A stretch of DNA of 64,000 nucleotides from Flavobacterium glycines (GTDB taxonomy: Bacteria > Bacteroidota > Bacteroidia > Flavobacteriales > Flavobacteriaceae): positions 1,302,001-1,366,000 of the forward strand of contig NZ_FNEO01000001.1 of assembly GCF_900100165.1 (NCBI RefSeq), read 5' to 3'. A program made the position numbers and the translations under genes. Positions 26,312 through 35,368 of the stretch are shown piece after piece. Positions within the stretch are counted from its first letter, which is position 1; each line of letters opens with the position of its first letter. A model generated the notes under the pieces. That model saw only the letters and a list, made by a program, of their open reading frames with translations, did no database searches and was not told the origin of the DNA.

Positions 26312-27553
26312 ATGAAAAATACAATCAAAATAATAAGCTTTTTGATTTTAGTTTCTTTTAGCACTTACGGACAAAGTTTGTCGAGCTCTCCTTATTCGAT
26401 TTTTGGATTAGGAAGTTTGTATGAGTCGGATTTTGGTTCTATTCCCAGTATTGGTTCTTCGGGTGTTGCTTTGCCTTCCAGTCGATTTATTAATAATTTG
26501 AATCCTGCTTCGCTGGGATTTATGAATCAAAATCACTTTATATTTGATGTAGGAGGTAGTGCTATTCAAACTTCTTATCAAAATCTTTCCAAAAAAGAAA
26601 ATCGCAATAACATTCAGTTCTCCCATATTGCTTTTGCTTTTCCGTTAACTGCTAAGTCAGCGGTTAGTTTTGCATTGAAGCCTTATTCCAGTGCCGGTTT
26701 TAAAATTTCCGATTATAAGTTGCCTATTCAGGATAGTAATGAGGAATATACTCTGAGCGCAACAGGAACAGGCGGGTTGAATAATTTTGATATTTCGTAT
26801 GCGCATCGAATTGGAAAAAAATTATCTTTAGGTTTGTCAACTTCTATTCTTTTTGGAACCACCAAAGATTCCAGAGAATATGTGATTGCCAATTCTGTAA
26901 CTACAATAGATAAAGAGTCTGTGTACAATGGTGCCCGATTAAATTTAGGTACTCAATTTAAAGTAGATTCCACTTTTACGATTGGAGCTAATTTTAAATC
27001 GCCTTCCAGAGTTAATGCTTCTAAAGTGCAGTCGGTAATAACGTACAATGCTGAATTAGAAGCTTCGAATACAGTTGAATCAAATGCAAAATCGGATACG
27101 GATGATTATTATTTGCCATTCGAATTTACAACCGGATTCAGTAAGCAATTTCGAAATAATTTAAGCTTAACGATGGATTATGAAAAGGCTTTTTGGGTAG
27201 ATACTAATCAGGCTGACCTTTATGGTAATTATCTAAATCAGGAAAAATTTAAAATGGGACTGTCCTATAAAAAAAGCAAGAATATCCGAAGCTATTTTGA
27301 TCGAATCCAATTTTCAGCCGGATTGAATTATGATACCGGTTTTTTGGAAGTAGATAATAAAAGAATTGAAAATAAAGCTATTTCTTTAGGATTGAGTTTG
27401 CCAATAGAGAATACTTTTTCAGCTCTTAATATATCTTATTCTTATGGTCAAAAAGGAAGAATTAGTAATGGGTTGATTAAAGAGAATTACCATAAAATAT
27501 CGGTAAATCTTTCTTTGGATGGGATTTGGTTTGTGAAGAGAAAAATCAATTAG
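26312..27553 (+). CDS. Hypothetical outer-membrane protein (FadL/OmpP1-like pattern)
   Basis: The protein has 413 residues and a signal peptide cleaved near STYGQ. The mature part starts SLSSSPYSIFGLGSL and goes on to NLNPASLGFMN, which recalls the N-terminal plug region of FadL/OmpP1-type barrels. Many amphipathic strands follow, ending in LDGIWFVKRKIN. The ATG directly follows the DUF4270 stop, so the two are cotranscribed and perhaps coupled. It converges with murI across a single base. The exact family is uncertain. Confidence 0.8.
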   Translation: MKNTIKIISFLILVSFSTYGQSLSSSPYSIFGLGSLYESDFGSIPSIGSSGVALPSSRFINNLNPASLGFMNQNHFIFDVGGSAIQTSYQNLSKKENRNNIQFSHIAFAFPLTAKSAVSFALKPYSSAGFKISDYKLPIQDSNEEYTLSATGTGGLNNFDISYAHRIGKKLSLGLSTSILFGTTKDSREYVIANSVTTIDKESVYNGARLNLGTQFKVDSTFTIGANFKSPSRVNASKVQSVITYNAELEASNTVESNAKSDTDDYYLPFEFTTGFSKQFRNNLSLTMDYEKAFWVDTNQADLYGNYLNQEKFKMGLSYKKSKNIRSYFDRIQFSAGLNYDTGFLEVDNKRIENKAISLGLSLPIENTFSALNISYSYGQKGRISNGLIKENYHKISVNLSLDGIWFVKRKIN

Positions 27554-27554
27554 A

Positions 27555-28328
27555 TTAAAAATCTTTTTCTTGTACAACATAGTTGCCGCCTAAAATTGTT
27601 TTTAAAACTTTAGGGTTGGTATTAGTGTAAAAAATGGGCTCGTTGTCGTTTCCGGGATTAAAGCCGATTTCTTTTAATATATTTTGTGTTTGTCTTGCCA
27701 CGGCCAAACCAGAATCAATTATCTGAATATGATCGGGGATAATTTTTCTTATTTGAGGGATGAGATAAGGATAATGACTACAGCCCAGTACAAGAAAGTC
27801 GATATTGGCTTCAATCATAGGTTGCAGATAGGAGCGAAGTAATTGATCCATCTCTGGTGAATCTATTTGTCCATTTTCAATGAGTTCAACTAATCCGTAA
27901 CCTATTTGTTCAATGATTTTAGTTTCATAGAACATTTCGGTGGTTTTGTTGAACAATTCACTGTTTAAGGTGCCTTTGGTAGCCAGAATACCAATTACTT
28001 GTGTTTTGGAATTAATAGCAGCTGGTTTAATAGCTGGTTCAATTCCTATGAAAGGAACATTGTATTTTGTTCTTAATTCTCTTATGGCATTTGTTGTTGC
28101 AGTATTACAGGCAACTACTATGAGTTTGCAATTCATTTCAAGCAGAAAATCAGTGTTTTTCATGCTCAATCGAATAATTTCTTGTTTGGATTTTTCTCCA
28201 TATGGAGCATTTTTGCTATCGGCTAAATAGATAGTTTTTTCGTTAGGTAAAAGATTGTGAATCTCTTTCCAAATTGAAGTTCCTCCTATGCCTGAGTCAA
28301 AAACGCCTATGGGTTGCTTGTTATCCAT
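27555..28328 (-). CDS. murI: Glutamate racemase
   Basis: This 257-residue cofactor-independent racemase makes D-glutamate for peptidoglycan. The two catalytic cysteines are Cys74 (VVACNTAT) and Cys183 (LGCSHYPYL). The N-terminal motif GVFDSGIGGTSIW, with its conserved Asp, is present. The enzyme is cytoplasmic. It lies downstream of the porG-uppS-bamA-ompH cluster on the same strand but is separated from it by a terminator and has its own candidate promoter. Confidence 0.96.
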   Translation of the reverse strand: MDNKQPIGVFDSGIGGTSIWKEIHNLLPNEKTIYLADSKNAPYGEKSKQEIIRLSMKNTDFLLEMNCKLIVVACNTATTNAIRELRTKYNVPFIGIEPAIKPAAINSKTQVIGILATKGTLNSELFNKTTEMFYETKIIEQIGYGLVELIENGQIDSPEMDQLLRSYLQPMIEANIDFLVLGCSHYPYLIPQIRKIIPDHIQIIDSGLAVARQTQNILKEIGFNPGNDNEPIFYTNTNPKVLKTILGGNYVVQEKDF

Positions 28329-28333
28329 TGAAA

Positions 28334-28341
28334 CAAATTTA
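28334..28341 (-). promoter_or_regulatory. Candidate promoter of murI, possibly leaderless
   Basis: On the minus strand TAAATTTG ends five bases before the murI ATG. Transcription would then begin almost at the start codon. Confidence 0.35.
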
Positions 28342-28380
28342 ATAGCTAGGAATTAATTTTCCTAAAAAATATGTTATAAA

Positions 28381-28420
28381 AAAACCGCTCATGTTTCTAT
28401 AAAGAGTGAGCGGTTTTTTT
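28381..28420 (-). terminator. Terminator of the bamA-ompH operon
   Basis: CCGCTCA (28385-28391) pairs with TGAGCGG (28407-28413). Flanking A and T runs give a T-tract on the minus strand. It lies 20 bases after the stop of the last ompH gene. Confidence 0.85.
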
Positions 28421-28440
28421 AGTTTTTATAAGATTGTAAA

Positions 28441-28941
28441 TTAGAATCCTAAGTCTTTTTTAACGTCTGCAGTAATGTTTGGACCATCAGCTAATAAAAG
28501 TGTTGAACCGTCTAAAACGTATTGGAATCCTTTAGCTTTTCCAACTTTTTGGATAGAAGCTCTTACTTTTTCCATTAATGGTTTTACGATATCAGATTCT
28601 TTTTGTTGTAATTCTTTTTGAGCATTGTCTCTAAAGTCAACAATTCTTTTTTGCATATCCTGAACTTCTTTAGAACGTTCTCCGTTTACAGCATCAGTTA
28701 CAGTAGTAGATTCAGTTTCGTATTTTTTTAATTTAGCCTGGTATTCTTCTACCATTTTTTTGTAGTCTGCATCGTATGTAGTGCTTAATTTTTCCAATTG
28801 GCTTTGAGCATCAAGCATAGCAGGCATTTTTGACATAATCTCACTAACATCTACATGGGCAGTCTTTGCTTGTGCATTGATGGTTTGGTTTGCTCCAAAA
28901 ACGAATAGAGCAGCAATTAATAAAGTTTTAATTTGTTTCAT
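28441..28941 (-). CDS. OmpH/Skp family periplasmic chaperone (short form)
   Basis: The 166-residue protein has a signal peptide (cleaved near INAQ). A Skp-like fold follows, with an opening strand (HVDVSEIMSKMP), a long charged helical hairpin (about residues 45-115) and a closing segment with FQYVLDGSTLLLADG. Skp-type trimers hold unfolded outer-membrane proteins in the periplasm for delivery to BamA. It is the last gene of porG-uppS-bamA-ompH-ompH, 26 bases after the longer paralogue. Confidence 0.92.
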   Translation of the reverse strand: MKQIKTLLIAALFVFGANQTINAQAKTAHVDVSEIMSKMPAMLDAQSQLEKLSTTYDADYKKMVEEYQAKLKKYETESTTVTDAVNGERSKEVQDMQKRIVDFRDNAQKELQQKESDIVKPLMEKVRASIQKVGKAKGFQYVLDGSTLLLADGPNITADVKKDLGF

Positions 28942-28967
28942 TGGTTTTAAAATATTAAGTAATTAAT

Positions 28968-30164
28968 TTATTGTTTTAAATTTTGTTCTCTGGCTTTTTT
29001 GATAGAGTCTCTTTGTTGAATAATTTTTAATCTTCTTTCTTCTAATGCCTTTTTACGGTCTTCAATAATTTTTTTTCTTTCTTCGATAGTTTTAGTTTTA
29101 GCTTCTTCTGCTTTTTGTTTGGCTAACTCTGTTTCGTTTTTAGTATCTGTTGTTACAGTTTTAGGAACTTCGGCTTTCTTAGCTGTTTCAGAAACGGTTT
29201 CACTTTTTTTGGCAGCTCTTTCGTTAAGAATTTGTTGTCTTCTTTCTTCTAAGGCTTTTTTACGATCTTCAATCGTTTTGTTTCTTTCTTCAATAGCTTT
29301 TGCTTTCGCATCGGCTGCTTTTTGTTTGGCTAATTCTGCTTCGGTTTGAGAGTCAGGTGTTGCAACTTTTTGAACCTCAGTTTTAGCTGTTTCAGAAACC
29401 GTGCCATTTTTTTTAGCAGCTCTTTCGTCTATTATTTTTTGTCTTCGCTCTTCGTATTCTTTTTTCTTTTGTTCTACTGCCGCTTTTCTGTCGGCCATAA
29501 TTTTATCTCTTGCCGCTTTTCTTTCGTCTAATACTTTTTGTCTTTCCGCCAGACCTGGATTATCATTTATAGCGTCTTCTTTGTTTTCTTTTGCCTGTTC
29601 TTCAGCTAATTCTTTTTTGCTAAGTTGTTCTCTTTTCTCTGTTCGGTTAATTACTCTTAAGACCTGATCACTAACATCAAATCTTTTATCAGCAAAAAGC
29701 AAACTTAAATCAGATGATTTGTCAAATATGAAATCATATTTTTTAGCTTCGGCAATGTCCTGAACAGCGGTAAAAACCTGGTCTTGAATTGGCTTTACTA
29801 ATAATGCTTTTTGGCTCATTAATAATCCGTTTGGACCAAATCTTTTTTGTTGCAATTCTAATAAATCATTTTCCAAAAAACTAATTTCTGTTTCACGTTC
29901 TTCGATTAAAGATTTTGTTAAAAGTGGTTTTTCGGCAGTAAGAGCCTCTCGGACTTTTTTAATTTCTAATTTTTTAGCTTCAATTTCCTGTTTCCATTTC
30001 TCTGCTTTCTCTTCAAGAAGCGCGTTAGATTCTTTATAACTATTTACATTTTCTAAAATGTATTCCATGTCAATAAAACCTACCCGGTTACCTCGGGTTG
30101 CTTGTGCACTAAGACTGTTAGCAGCTATTGCAGCTAAAAATAGAAATAAAAAATGTTTTCTCAT
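28968..30164 (-). CDS. OmpH/Skp family protein with a long charged C-terminal repeat region
   Basis: The first 180 residues form a normal OmpH/Skp protein with signal peptide, opening strand VGFIDMEYIL, helical arms and FIFDKSSDLSLLFADK. About 220 extra residues follow, rich in Lys, Glu, Ala and Arg and almost certainly coiled-coil. Within them a unit of about 68 residues recurs (EERRQKIIDERAAKK near 238, EERRQQILNERAAKK near 306, EERRLKIIQQR near 375). The usual family length is 160-200 residues. The extension may lengthen the chaperone arms or reach the peptidoglycan. It sits 35 bases after bamA. Confidence 0.9.
   Translation of the reverse strand: MRKHFLFLFLAAIAANSLSAQATRGNRVGFIDMEYILENVNSYKESNALLEEKAEKWKQEIEAKKLEIKKVREALTAEKPLLTKSLIEERETEISFLENDLLELQQKRFGPNGLLMSQKALLVKPIQDQVFTAVQDIAEAKKYDFIFDKSSDLSLLFADKRFDVSDQVLRVINRTEKREQLSKKELAEEQAKENKEDAINDNPGLAERQKVLDERKAARDKIMADRKAAVEQKKKEYEERRQKIIDERAAKKNGTVSETAKTEVQKVATPDSQTEAELAKQKAADAKAKAIEERNKTIEDRKKALEERRQQILNERAAKKSETVSETAKKAEVPKTVTTDTKNETELAKQKAEEAKTKTIEERKKIIEDRKKALEERRLKIIQQRDSIKKAREQNLKQ
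29010..29453 (-). repeat. Coding tandem repeat in the long OmpH gene (period about 205 bases)
   Basis: Two and a fraction copies of a unit of about 68 codons, visible both in the protein (ERAAKK...VSETAK...ELAKQKA...IEDRKKALEERR) and in the DNA. Such a repeat can expand or contract by recombination. Confidence 0.75.
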
Positions 30165-30199
30165 AACTTAAAGTTTTAGAAAATCAGAAACCAATTTTT

Positions 30200-32878
30200 T
30201 TAGAATTGTTGCCCAATTATGAAATGTGTTTCCCATCCATTTGGTTTAGTAGAACCTGGCAAGGCATCAAATCCATGTCCAAAATCAATTCCTAATAATC
30301 CAAATGCCGGCATAAATACTCTTAAACCAAATCCTGCTGAACGTTTAATATCAAATGGATTGTAGCTTTTGAAATCATTAAAAGAATTACCCGCTTCCAA
30401 AAAGGCCAATGCATAAATTGAGGCTGCTGCTTTTAATGTTATAGGATAACGCAATTCCATAGAGAATTTATTGTACACTGTTGCTCCAGCTTGTGTTCCA
30501 TTTACGACAGGTGTCAAAGAGTTGTTAGGGTAACCCCTTAATTGTACGGTTTCTCTACCATCCATAGAGTAGTTAGCCATTCCGTCTCCTCCAACAAAAA
30601 ATCTTTCAAATGGAACTAATCCTCTATCCTGATTGTATGCGCCAAGGAATCCAAATTCAGTTAATGTTCTTAAAACAAATTTACCATAAACTTTTGTATA
30701 CCAATCAGCTTTGAATTTAATTTTATAATATTCTAACCAATTGAATTTCTTTTGATCCAATTTAGACTGATCTGTATCGGCACTACTATAATCAGATCCT
30801 ACACTATTGTAAAGTGTTGCACCTGTTGATGCATTTGTTCCTTCTACCGTTACATAGTCACCATTGTTAAGTGGTTGTCCATTGTATCCGGTTGTGTTGG
30901 CTCCGGTGTATTTTAATTTGTATTCTTTTTGGTTTTTTAAATCACCGTAATTAATACCATTAAATAATGAGTAAGGAGGTGTGATTTTTGCCGAAATACT
31001 AAATTCTGAACCATAGGTTGGGAAAATTGGGTTTACCCCTTTGTTACTTCTGGAAAGTCCTACTGTATAGGCAATGTTTTTTGAAGCACCATCTCCAAAT
31101 GTAAATAGTCCGACATTATAGTTATTCAAATCATAGCTTTGGTAGCTGATAGATTGAGATAACACAAAAAAGTCATCCGGAACAGTTAACCTTTTAGCAA
31201 GCCCAAGTGATACGGTGAAAATGTTAAAACTTCTGCTTTTATCTACTTTGTAAGTAGTGTAGTTGTTTGCAAACTGTTTACTGTATGAAATAGAAGAGCT
31301 AAATTGTACCGGTTTTTTTTGTCCAAACCAAGGCTCAGAGAACGATACACTATAAGTTTGGAAGTAAGTACTTCCTTGTAAACGTAAAGATACTTTTTGT
31401 CCGTCTCCCATCGGTAATGGTTTGTAGGCGGCTTTGTTTCCAATATTTCTAGCTGAGAAGTTATTAAAAGAGAGTCCTAATGTTCCAATGAAACCACCTC
31501 CACCGTAACCTCCCTGAAGTTCGATTTGGCTGGAACCTTTTTCTACCAGATTGTACTCAATATCTACTGTTCCGGCTGCTCCATCCACATTTTTGAATTT
31601 CGGTTCGATAGCCTCCGGGTCAAAATACCCTAATTGACCAATTTCACGAACGGTTCTTACCAGTTCGTCCTTGCTGTATTTTTGTCCCGGTTTAGTTCGT
31701 AATTCTCTGTAGATAATACGGTCGTTCGTTTTGTCATTTCCTACCACAGTAATATGGTTAAAATAAGCTAACGGACCTTCGGTAACTCTGATTTCAAAAT
31801 CAATCGTATCATTAGCTGTTTTTACTTCTACCGCATTGATGTTTGAAAACAAATAACCATTGTTTTGGTACAAATTGGTAATGTCTTCACCGTCAGGTTT
31901 AGATTTATCAGCAATTCTTTTTTCAAGAATCACTCCGTTGTAAGTTTCTCCTTTTTTGATTCCCAAATAACGTTGTAAATCCTGATCTGAATATACGGTA
32001 TTACCAAGGAATTTAATGTTACCAAAGTAATATTTATTTCCTTCTTCAACATTGATTTTAATGGCTAAAGAATTTTTTTCTTTGTTGTAGGCAACTGTAT
32101 CCGAAACAATTCTGGCATCTCTATAACCTTTTTCTTTGTAGGCTTCGATTACTTTTTCTAAATCTTCTTTGTATTTGTCTTTAATGAATTTTGAAGCTTT
32201 TAATACGCGAATAGGATTCTTTTGCTTGGTATTCTTCATTGCTTTACGCAAATTTTTATCAGAAATCTTGTTGTTGCCAACAAAATCGATACCGCTAATT
32301 TTTATTTTATCTCCTTTATCTACGCTTACAACCATGTTTACCTGGTTAGTAGCCGAGGTGTCTTTTACTATGTTAATATTTGCTTTAGTAGTAAAGTATC
32401 CGTCTTTTTTGTATTTATTTTCGATGTAGTTTTTGGTTGTAGTAATAAGGTTTTCATTTACTACCTTTCCTTTTGTTAGTCCGTTATCTTTGATAAAAGT
32501 TTCTACTTTACCCTTTTTTACACCAACAAATTTTACATCGTTTAGTTTAGGAAGTTCCTTGATGTCTAAATCAAGATAAATACTGTCATTGTTAATATGA
32601 TTGATGTAAAAAGCAATTTCATCAAAAAGCCCCAGTTTACCCAGCTTTTTGATGGCAGCACTAATTTCTTCTCCGGGTACTGTAATTTCCTGTCCTTTTT
32701 GCAGGCCGGCAAAAGTTACTACAGTCTGGTCATTAAAGCTCAGTTTTTTGGTCAGTTCGACTTTGGCTAAAATGTATTTTTTACCCTGATCAAATGGTAC
32801 TCTGTCTTGTGCCTTAATTTGTGAAAAACTACCCAAAAATACCAGGGTAAGTAATGCTTTTATACTTTTATTCAACAC
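30200..32878 (-). CDS. bamA: Outer-membrane protein assembly factor BamA
   Basis: The Omp85 protein has about 892 residues: a signal peptide (LLTLVFLGSFSQIKAQ), five POTRA domains (roughly residues 25-425) and a C-terminal 16-stranded barrel. The barrel carries a VRGYPN-like motif (QLRGYPNNS here) and ends in a final aromatic residue (FIIGQQF). BamA folds and inserts outer-membrane proteins. The open frame extends upstream into uppS, but GTG at 32878 lies eight bases after the uppS stop and yields MLNKSIKALLTLV, a clean signal peptide. A GTG at 32902 is possible. Neighbours (uppS, porG, two ompH) match envelope biogenesis. Confidence 0.95.
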   Translation of the reverse strand: MLNKSIKALLTLVFLGSFSQIKAQDRVPFDQGKKYILAKVELTKKLSFNDQTVVTFAGLQKGQEITVPGEEISAAIKKLGKLGLFDEIAFYINHINNDSIYLDLDIKELPKLNDVKFVGVKKGKVETFIKDNGLTKGKVVNENLITTTKNYIENKYKKDGYFTTKANINIVKDTSATNQVNMVVSVDKGDKIKISGIDFVGNNKISDKNLRKAMKNTKQKNPIRVLKASKFIKDKYKEDLEKVIEAYKEKGYRDARIVSDTVAYNKEKNSLAIKINVEEGNKYYFGNIKFLGNTVYSDQDLQRYLGIKKGETYNGVILEKRIADKSKPDGEDITNLYQNNGYLFSNINAVEVKTANDTIDFEIRVTEGPLAYFNHITVVGNDKTNDRIIYRELRTKPGQKYSKDELVRTVREIGQLGYFDPEAIEPKFKNVDGAAGTVDIEYNLVEKGSSQIELQGGYGGGGFIGTLGLSFNNFSARNIGNKAAYKPLPMGDGQKVSLRLQGSTYFQTYSVSFSEPWFGQKKPVQFSSSISYSKQFANNYTTYKVDKSRSFNIFTVSLGLAKRLTVPDDFFVLSQSISYQSYDLNNYNVGLFTFGDGASKNIAYTVGLSRSNKGVNPIFPTYGSEFSISAKITPPYSLFNGINYGDLKNQKEYKLKYTGANTTGYNGQPLNNGDYVTVEGTNASTGATLYNSVGSDYSSADTDQSKLDQKKFNWLEYYKIKFKADWYTKVYGKFVLRTLTEFGFLGAYNQDRGLVPFERFFVGGDGMANYSMDGRETVQLRGYPNNSLTPVVNGTQAGATVYNKFSMELRYPITLKAAASIYALAFLEAGNSFNDFKSYNPFDIKRSAGFGLRVFMPAFGLLGIDFGHGFDALPGSTKPNGWETHFIIGQQF

Positions 32879-32885
32879 TAAAAAA

Positions 32886-33626
32886 TTATTTAATTTGTTC
32901 ACTTGTTTTTCCAAATCTACGTTCTCTTTTTTGATAACTAATAAGCGCCTCATAAAGGTGCTCCTCTCTGAAATCAGGCCACATAACTTCAGAAAAAAAC
33001 AATTCAGCATAAGCAATTTGCCAAAGAAGGAAATTACTTATTCTGTGTTCTCCACTTGTTCTGATTAATAAATCTACATCAGGTAAATTTTGCGTGTAAA
33101 GATGCTCATTTATAATTGAATCGTCAATAGAGTCGATTGAAATTATATTATTTTTAACTTTATCAGAAATCTTCTTTACTGCATTAACTATTTCTTCTCT
33201 GGAACCGTAACTGAGGGCTAATGTTAGGGTCATTCGAGTGTTGTTCTTTGTTTTTTCGATTACCTCCAGAAGTTCTTTTTGAGCCGATTTTGGCATCATT
33301 TCGATATTTCCTATGGCATTAAGTCTGATGTTGTTATTTTGTAAAGTAACTAATTCCTTTTGTAAGGACTTAATTAATAATTTCATCAGGGTTTCGACTT
33401 CAAGTTTTGGTCTGTTCCAATTTTCGGTCGAAAAGGCATATAAGGTTAGGTTTTCAATACCTAATTTAGCGCAGTTTTCAATTGTAATACGTACTGATTT
33501 AGTACCATTTTCGTGACCTATTGTTCTTAATAGGCCTTGTTGTTTTGCCCAACGACCGTTGCCGTCCATGATAATGGCTAGGTGTTTAGGGAGATTTTCT
33601 TTCTTTATTGTATCTAATATACTCAT
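32886..33626 (-). CDS. uppS: Isoprenyl transferase (undecaprenyl diphosphate synthase)
   Basis: This 246-residue cis-prenyltransferase makes the undecaprenyl carrier for peptidoglycan and surface glycans. The catalytic Asp21 lies in IIMDGNGRWAKQ. Other hallmarks are TLYAFSTENWNRP, LALSYGSREEI and DLLIRTSGEHRISNFLLWQ. It lies between porG and bamA, an arrangement shared with Porphyromonas, where bamA also follows uppS. Spacing to porG is three bases, so the genes are cotranscribed. Confidence 0.97.
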   Translation of the reverse strand: MSILDTIKKENLPKHLAIIMDGNGRWAKQQGLLRTIGHENGTKSVRITIENCAKLGIENLTLYAFSTENWNRPKLEVETLMKLLIKSLQKELVTLQNNNIRLNAIGNIEMMPKSAQKELLEVIEKTKNNTRMTLTLALSYGSREEIVNAVKKISDKVKNNIISIDSIDDSIINEHLYTQNLPDVDLLIRTSGEHRISNFLLWQIAYAELFFSEVMWPDFREEHLYEALISYQKRERRFGKTSEQIK

Positions 33627-33629
33627 TTT

Positions 33630-34319
33630 TTATTCTGCACAATAGCAAGGTTTTTCGCCAAAGGTATAAGTTAATGTTATACCTGAGAAGACATACCAAT
33701 CATTATTATTTAAATTTCCAAACCGCAATGCGCTCAAACTTTCATCTTTAGGATTGCTTCCGTCCAGATTGTCTGTAAATGCAAAACGGGCTCCTACTTC
33801 GGCTCCAAGTACTAAACTTCTGGAAATATTCGATTTTATTCCTAAAATAATCGGAATTGCTATAGCGTTTTTTCCTTTGTTTTTCTTTGTTTCTCCCAGT
33901 TCAACATACAAATCGTCATACGCGAAAAAATTAATTCCCGAGGCCACATAAGGTGTGAATTTGTGGTCTAAAGTATGAAGATTGAAATCAAAAAAGTTGA
34001 ATTCAAGGCCTAAAGATAGTTCTTTTATACTATTTTCAAAATGATAGCCTCTCAGACTTCTGCCAGGCTCTTTAGAATCGCGGTCGTCAGCACTAATAGT
34101 AGACTGAGTATAGGAAATTCTCCAGGCGTGTCTGGGACTTCTGTTCCATTTGTATAAAATACCAAAAGCAGGCTCATTAGGAGCGATGTAGGTAGTGTTG
34201 CCTACGTCGCCAATATAGTTGCTTCCACCAAGAAAGACACCAATTTCATGTATCTGTGCTTGTGAATTTATACCAAGAAATAAACAAAATAATATGCTTA
34301 AAAAATTTTTCATTTTCAT
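33630..34319 (-). CDS. porG: PorG-like outer-membrane protein of the type IX secretion system (DUF6089)
   Basis: The 229-residue protein has a signal peptide (cleaved near INSQAQ). The mature part begins IHEIGVFLGGSNYIGDVG and goes on to an outer-membrane barrel with a KWNRSPRHAWRISY segment. This matches the DUF6089/PorG family. In Porphyromonas gingivalis PorG is an outer-membrane component associated with the PorK/PorN ring of the type IX system and is encoded next to uppS and bamA, as here. A second ATG two codons on is possible. The terminal CYCAE has two cysteines. Confidence 0.85.
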   Translation of the reverse strand: MKMKNFLSILFCLFLGINSQAQIHEIGVFLGGSNYIGDVGNTTYIAPNEPAFGILYKWNRSPRHAWRISYTQSTISADDRDSKEPGRSLRGYHFENSIKELSLGLEFNFFDFNLHTLDHKFTPYVASGINFFAYDDLYVELGETKKNKGKNAIAIPIILGIKSNISRSLVLGAEVGARFAFTDNLDGSNPKDESLSALRFGNLNNNDWYVFSGITLTYTFGEKPCYCAE

Positions 34320-34332
34320 AGAAAATTGCCTG

Positions 34333-34340
34333 CAAATATA
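34333..34340 (-). promoter_or_regulatory. Candidate promoter of the porG-bamA-ompH operon
   Basis: On the minus strand TATATTTG lies 13 bases before the porG ATG in an AT-rich gap of about 160 bases. No TTG at ideal spacing. Confidence 0.45.
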
Positions 34341-34478
34341 ATAATTATCAATACTAATCCGTACTCATTAAAATAAATGTACTTTTTTTGAAAAAACAGT
34401 TGATTTATTTTAATGAGAAGACGTTTTACTTAAACGATAAACTTAGATTGTAATTGTATAAAAAGGAGTGTAAAGAGA

Positions 34479-35363
34479 TTAATTTCTTTTGTCTTCTCCC
34501 CAAAGCAATTTACTTCTTAATGTTTTTAGGAAGGTTTCGTTTGGGATTTCCACCATATTAATTTGGAAAGGTGTTTTCTTTACCGTTAATATTGATTCAT
34601 TTCCAACCGATGTAATTCTGGAATCCAATGAAACTAAATAGTTTTCTTCCCGGCCTGAAACTTTCAACATAATTTCTGTTTCGTCAGGAATAACAAGAGG
34701 TCTTGCATTAAGGTTGTGAGGGGCAATAGGGGTAATTACCAGACTTTTTACATCCGGTGTTAATATTGGTCCTCCACAACTTAATGAATAACCGGTAGAG
34801 CCTGTTGGTGTAGAAATAATAAGACCATCAGCCCAATAAGAGTTTAGAATTTCTCCGTTGAGGTACGTTTCGATGGTTATCATCGAGGTGGTGTCTTTTC
34901 TGCTCACAGAAACTTCATTCATGGCAAAGTTAATGTCTTTCAGTGATTCGTTTTCCGGAGTAATTGTCAGGCTTAGAAGCGTTCTTTTAGAAATACTGTA
35001 TTTTTGGTCAATTACAATCTGTAGAAATTTATCGATATTTTCTTTTGGAACTGTAGCCAGAAATCCCAGTCTGCCGGCATTAATGCCCAGAATTGGGATG
35101 CCTGAATTTCTAACTAAGGCAGCAGCTCTTAAAATAGTTCCGTCACCGCCAATGCTTAATAACATAGTAAAGCTTGAATCTAATTCTTTATGTGATGAAA
35201 AGGTTTTGTATTCCTTTTCAATGATTTTTTTTTCTTGAATTAGAGTTAAGAAATTGGATTCGATGACAATTTCGATATTTCTTTTGTTGAAAAATAAGAA
35301 GATGTCTTTTATGATAGGTTCTGTGCTATTTTGATAATATTGACCGTAAATGGCTATTTTCAT
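34479..35363 (-). CDS. nadK: NAD kinase
   Basis: This 294-residue enzyme phosphorylates NAD to NADP. The GGDG motif is at about residues 72-75 (LSIGGDGTILRAA). NAGRLGFLA and the TPTGSTGYSLSCGGP nucleotide-binding segment are also present. It is cytoplasmic. The gene starts five bases after the CBS-domain gene, a pairing often seen in Bacteroidota. No terminator was found in the 159 bases before porG. Confidence 0.97.
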   Translation of the reverse strand: MKIAIYGQYYQNSTEPIIKDIFLFFNKRNIEIVIESNFLTLIQEKKIIEKEYKTFSSHKELDSSFTMLLSIGGDGTILRAAALVRNSGIPILGINAGRLGFLATVPKENIDKFLQIVIDQKYSISKRTLLSLTITPENESLKDINFAMNEVSVSRKDTTSMITIETYLNGEILNSYWADGLIISTPTGSTGYSLSCGGPILTPDVKSLVITPIAPHNLNARPLVIPDETEIMLKVSGREENYLVSLDSRITSVGNESILTVKKTPFQINMVEIPNETFLKTLRSKLLWGEDKRN

Positions 35364-35368
35364 GAGGC

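Noticed and set aside
29010..29453. CRISPR-like repeats
   Set aside because: The repeat is coding, has a period of about 205 bases and no regular short spacers.
29119..29667. Several plus-strand open frames opposite the long OmpH gene
   Set aside because: They are low-complexity Ser/Phe/Leu products, the antisense image of a Lys/Glu/Ala-rich repeat.
32879..33016. Longer BamA start inside uppS
   Set aside because: The extension is uppS sequence in another frame and precedes the signal peptide; GTG 32878 lies right after the uppS stop.
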